DNA of 64,000 bases from JAGWRA01 sp035534615 (GTDB taxonomy: Bacteria > Acidobacteriota > Vicinamibacteria > Vicinamibacterales > CAVVIG01). Position 1 is the stretch's first letter, and the number at the start of each line of letters is the position of its first letter. The notes beneath the pieces are model-generated. The model had not been told where the DNA came from and did not search any database. It saw only the letters and a list, made by a program, of their open reading frames with translations. The stretch is taken from the NCBI GenBank assembly GCA_035534615.1, contig DATLRO010000092.1, forward strand, positions 1 to 64,000, read 5' to 3'. The translations under genes were made by a program, and so were the position numbers. Below, in pieces: positions 63,215 through 64,000 of the stretch.

Positions 63215-64000
63215 ATGAGGGGGCGGGCGATGGCCCTGGCTGGAGTGCTGCTGCTGGCGTCGGCCGGTCCGGCCGCTCCGCAGGCGCCGACGTTCCGGGC
63301 CGGCATCGACCTGGTCACCTTCAACGTCACGGTGCTCGATCACGCCGGCCATTTCGTCACCGGGCTGACCCCGGCGGACTTTTCGGTCGAAGAGGACGGC
63401 CATCCGCAGACCATCAGGTACTTCGCGCCGGGCGGCGTGTCCGACGCGGCCGCCCCCCTGCATCTGGGCGTGCTGCTCGACACCAGCGAGAGCATGCGCG
63501 ACGACATCCAGTTCGCCCGGACGGCCGCGATCAGGTTCCTGATGGCCCTGCCGCAGGCCCGGGACATCACGCTGGTCGACTTCGACACGAAGGTCCGGAT
63601 GGCCGAGTACACGCAGAGCGACTTCCCGCGGCTGGTGGAGCGCATCCGGATGCGGCCGCCTGAGGGGTGGACGGCGCTGTACGACGCGATCGGCGTGTAT
63701 CTGAACTACGCCGCGGAGCAGACCGGCCGGAAGATCATGCTGCTCTGCACGGATGGCGGCGACACCAACAGCGTCGCCACGTTCAGCGACACCATGACGC
63801 TGCTCAAGGCCTCCGACGTGACCGTCTACGCGATCGGGATGCTGGCGCACCAGTCGGACTCGACCCGGATGCAGCAGCGGATCGTGCTGCAGCAGATCGC
63901 GTCGGTCACCGGCGGCAAGGCCTTCTTTCCCCCCGGCGTGGATGCCCTGGATCGCGTGTATCACGACATCCTGAGCGAAATTCACGCGCAGTACAGCCTC
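63215..64000 (+). CDS. VWA domain protein of the Acidobacterial VWFA-related type (partial)
   Basis: Runs off the right edge; 262 codons are visible. A signal peptide (about 1-23, LAGVLLLASAGPAAP) is followed by an N-terminal beta-region (FRAGIDLVTFNVTVLD...GLTPADFSVEEDG) and a von Willebrand factor A domain with the MIDAS start LLDTSESM (Asp89, Ser91, Ser93) and the later CTDGGDTNS. This layout matches the 'VWFA-related Acidobacterial domain' family (TIGR03436), expanded in Acidobacteria. Secreted or periplasmic; function unknown. Confidence 0.88.
   Translation, partial: MRGRAMALAGVLLLASAGPAAPQAPTFRAGIDLVTFNVTVLDHAGHFVTGLTPADFSVEEDGHPQTIRYFAPGGVSDAAAPLHLGVLLDTSESMRDDIQFARTAAIRFLMALPQARDITLVDFDTKVRMAEYTQSDFPRLVERIRMRPPEGWTALYDAIGVYLNYAAEQTGRKIMLLCTDGGDTNSVATFSDTMTLLKASDVTVYAIGMLAHQSDSTRMQQRIVLQQIASVTGGKAFFPPGVDALDRVYHDILSEIHAQYSL

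Overview
The window is a very GC-rich (about 70 % by eye) stretch of a diderm bacterial chromosome, almost certainly an Acidobacteriota of the Vicinamibacteria type. The clues are the gene at the right edge, which has the VWA layout expanded in Acidobacteria, the full CMP-Kdo/LapB lipopolysaccharide set, a PilQ secretin, a three-subunit SdhCAB, and a general housekeeping content. This taxonomic reading is an inference from gene content; no 16S gene is present. About 60 protein genes are packed tightly, often with ATGA overlaps. I found no tRNA, rRNA, CRISPR array or intact insertion sequence. The only mobile trace is a 5'-truncated tyrosine-integrase remnant at the left edge.

Layout: 1-0.6 kb integrase remnant (-). 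1-2.1 kb phosphofructokinase (+), convergent with a translation/nucleotide block on the minus strand (rplM-rpsI, rpsB-tsf, pyrH-frr, thrC; 7.2 down to 2.1 kb). 7.5-14.6 kb: type IV pilus alignment/secretin operon pilMNOPQ behind a near-perfect sigma-54 promoter, followed by two lipoproteins (one with three PKD domains) and a TPR protein. 14.7-22.8 kb (+): M24 peptidase, accB-accC, thiE, APC permease, K+ channel/RCK protein, folD, coaE. 28.9 down to 22.8 kb (-): kdsB-pyrG-kdsA-kdsD-kdsC-lapB, a complete route to CMP-Kdo plus its CTP supply and the LPS assembly regulator. 29.1-30.3 kb: a small GspC/PilP-like protein and a 690-bp non-coding region with unusual sites. 30.3-39.1 kb: a TCA-cycle cluster (icd, mdh, sdhCAB on the minus strand, sucCD) plus ndk. 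39.1-43.4 kb: dcd, gamma-carbonic anhydrase, hisS, aspS. 43.4-51.3 kb: phoH-ybeY-corC-era-recO-glyQ-glyS. 51.3-56 kb: ppdK, mutL. 56-58.2 kb (-): rarA and a SpoU methyltransferase. 58.3-64 kb: greA, a patatin-like protein lacking its catalytic serine, a Cys/Met-metabolism PLP enzyme, an RCK-DHH fusion (-), and the start of a VWA protein.

Most of the window is ordinary core genome, and I see no gene cluster that clearly forms a new defence or biosynthetic system. The more interesting signals are smaller: a sigma-54 promoter for the pilus operon; TATAAT-like boxes placed 7-9 nt before several start codons (possible leaderless mRNAs); strong GC hairpins without T-tracts at operon boundaries, two sharing one stem core; a heptanucleotide repeat eroding the end of coaE; an NtrC-like palindrome and DnaA-box-like pair in the largest gap; and sequence oddities in PFK (mixed ATP/PPi signature), the K+ channel filter (GYRE), PPDK (basic repeat tail) and the patatin-like protein.
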